Of a stretch of DNA of 64,000 nt, positions 62,324 to 64,000 are shown piece by piece. Below the pieces are notes generated by a model that saw only the letters and a program-made list of their open reading frames with translations, did no database searches and was not told where the DNA came from. The DNA is taken from contig QPFY01000002.1 in NCBI GenBank assembly GCA_003665825.1, forward strand, positions 1,798,001 through 1,862,000. Reading direction: 5' to 3'. Source of the stretch: Microbotryum silenes-acaulis (lineage: Eukaryota > Basidiomycota > Microbotryomycetes > Microbotryales > Microbotryaceae). Numbering within the stretch: the first letter of the stretch is position 1; each line of letters opens with the position of its first letter. The translations under genes and the position numbers were made by a program.

Positions 62324-64000
62324 CTAAGTCAACAATCGAAACACCTCGTCAATTTGAATCGCCTCCTTCTCCGTCGCCTTCCTGTCCCACAACACAGGAC
62401 AATCCGTCGAATCGCATTCGATCTCCTCAGTCGTCACCGCCGAAGAACAACTGGCGCAGATCTTGCGCAAGGCCATTTGTTTGGAGTGAATTGTGCGCAT
62501 GCGCGTGTGTACTTGGTAGACGACTTCACCGGGTTTGGTCAGGCAGGTGGGGCACAAACCTCCTATTGAAGATCATCGGGTTTTAGGTTTTAGCAAGCTG
62601 GTCACCAGCGGGGACATCGTATTCTCGAGACCGAAAGCTCACCTTCTTCGACTCCACCCGATGCCCCACAAGCTCGACATCGATCACTCTTGAGATACTC
62701 CTCGAGTAAGGCCTTACGAGCACCAGATTGGGTTGATCGAGCATGCACGACCGTCAAGGAGCGTGGCATCTGCTTGAACCATTGTGTGATGTCCACGCCG
62801 ATGAGGTTGAAGATGCGCGCTAGAGGAGGGATGATCGCGCGCTCGATGTAGTGTTTGGCATCGAGACGAAGGCGGCTGCAGTCGAGAGTGATGTAAAAAT
62901 CAGTTGGGACGATTCAGTGAGAGCGCAGCAGCTTGGCTCGACCACTCACGGATCACTGAGAAACTCTTCGGGTGAGGCGGCGTGATCAATTTGCTTCTCT
63001 CCAGGCACCGATTGGAAGAGGATGTAAGGCACTCGTTCACCGTACTCAGGCTCAGCTCGTGGATCCCTCTTCATAGCTCGTTGGGCGACCATCGCCCCGG
63101 GAGGAGGTACACGTCCCTCACTACTCTCCAAGAGTCTAGGTCAGTAGGATACAACGTCGGAGGGAGGAACGGTACGTCAGACTCACGCATAGTTCCCCAA
63201 CTTGACCGCTTTGGCGTAAACGAAGTCCTGGGGCGAAACATCTCCAAGAAGCAACTTCTCCCACTGTCGTTGAAGGTAAGCCTTGATGACCGACAAGTCT
63301 TGGGAACGAAAGAGTATCCTGGTAAAAAACCGAAGTGGCGGACATCAGTTTTTGGGTTCGCACAGTTCAAGCTCGATTGCGCGGCTACTCACTTGATGCA
63401 GGCTTCTTGCATTTTCTGAGTCGCGGCGATACCATCCCGTCGCACCGTCTCGATACCCTTGGCGTCAAAGTCGGGTTCGAGCTGCGCAGGATACTCGTAT
63501 TTGAAGCCTACGTAACGTTTCTTGGCGAGCAGTACACACGGCAGGTAGATCTGGGTGTCGTGCATGAGGGGTCAGTGTCTCGAATTGAGCCCCACCAAAT
63601 CATAGTAGCCCACACCTTTTCGAACTTGAGCTTGATCGGTCTAGGATTCATCGAGGTGATCGTATCCGCCATCTCATGGCCGATTCTGAAGGCATCGTCT
63701 TTACTTTTGCCAGGTAAGTAAATAAAGAGCGAGTCGGTGTCGCCGTACACGACTTCGGCTCCCCAGTCCACCCGGGACTTGACGGTGACAATCGCTTTCT
63801 CCAACGTTTCTCGACCAGTTTGGACGATCGCATCCGCGATCTCCACGCAGGGCATCCGACCGGAGAATGTCGCGCTCGTGTATCCGTAGGTAACGTTGGC
63901 GAGGAACTTGAGTGCCAACTGCCGAGCGTTCAGGAGTTTCGTCAAGGCCTGAGTCGGAATGGGCGGCTGGTCAACATTTGGTTGATCGATCGAGATGGGA
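62324..64000 (-). CDS. REV3: REV3, DNA polymerase zeta catalytic subunit (3' part)
   Basis: REV3 is the B-family polymerase for translesion synthesis. Only the C-terminal half of the polymerase is in the window; the gene continues past 64000. Exons on the minus strand: (>)63616-64000, 63393-63550, 63187-63318, 62950-63135, 62643-62875 and 62324-62562. Seen: LNARQLALKFLANVTYGYTS (finger motif), GRMPCVEIADAIVQTGRETLE, VVYGDTDSLFIYLPG (catalytic Asp pair), KLKFEK-IYLPCVLLAKKRYVGF, GERVPYILFQ, and DPRLRLDAKHYIERAIIPPL. The C-terminus has two Cys clusters: CRACG...CPTC, then CASC...CDSTDC, the second matching the iron-sulphur site of B-family enzymes. The LANVTYGYTS...SGRMPC signature favours REV3 over POL3. 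Confidence 0.88.

Overview
The window is nuclear DNA from a fungus, most likely a basidiomycete. The evidence is compact genes with many short introns (47 to about 216 nt), GC-rich third codon positions, ERMES, Dsl1, TRAPP and diphthamide genes of fungal type, and a DUF6593-like gene. A Pucciniomycotina yeast is a guess from gene style only. I see no bacterial operons, CRISPR, rRNA or convincing tRNA. I spliced the genes by hand, requiring each exon to join in frame and restore a known family's motifs. Most models are therefore seen in the sequence, but none is supported by transcripts.

Left end (1-6632): a complete, recently inserted Ty1/copia retrotransposon (572-5595, minus strand) with 215-bp LTRs differing at one base, a 5-bp target duplication, and a polyprotein broken by one homopolymer frameshift. 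Gene-poor flanks surround it.

Middle (6633-38453), in order: a Zn2Cys6 transcription factor whose zinc cluster is built from micro-exons; an Mpv17/PMP22 membrane protein; MMM1 (ERMES); UBA1 (ubiquitin E1); a RING-CH membrane E3 ligase; a NUFIP1-like protein; EB1 (microtubule plus end); a mitochondrial m-AAA protease; a DUF6593-like protein; an unresolved small gene; BUD32 (KEOPS kinase); SMD2 (spliceosome); and MAK21/NOC1 (60S ribosome assembly).

Right part (38454-64000): a 3.2-kb gene-poor stretch with a G26 tract and a tandem duplication, then an XPG/FEN1-like nuclease of unusual architecture, a 67-aa hydrophobic protein, SWT1 (PIN endoribonuclease), DPH1 (diphthamide), an AIF2/AMID-like oxidoreductase, SEC39 (Dsl1 tether) head-to-head with TRS85/TRAPPC8 (TRAPPIII tether), a YCII-like protein, and the 3' part of REV3 (DNA polymerase zeta).

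The genes are mostly housekeeping and not an operon-like system. The least ordinary features are: five predicted GC-AG introns among about 79 placed; very small exons, including a start codon alone in its exon; a roughly 110-residue insertion inside the m-AAA ATPase module; the orphan-like XPG-family gene beside a tandem duplication; and the frameshifted but otherwise young retrotransposon. I found no convincing previously undescribed multi-gene system.
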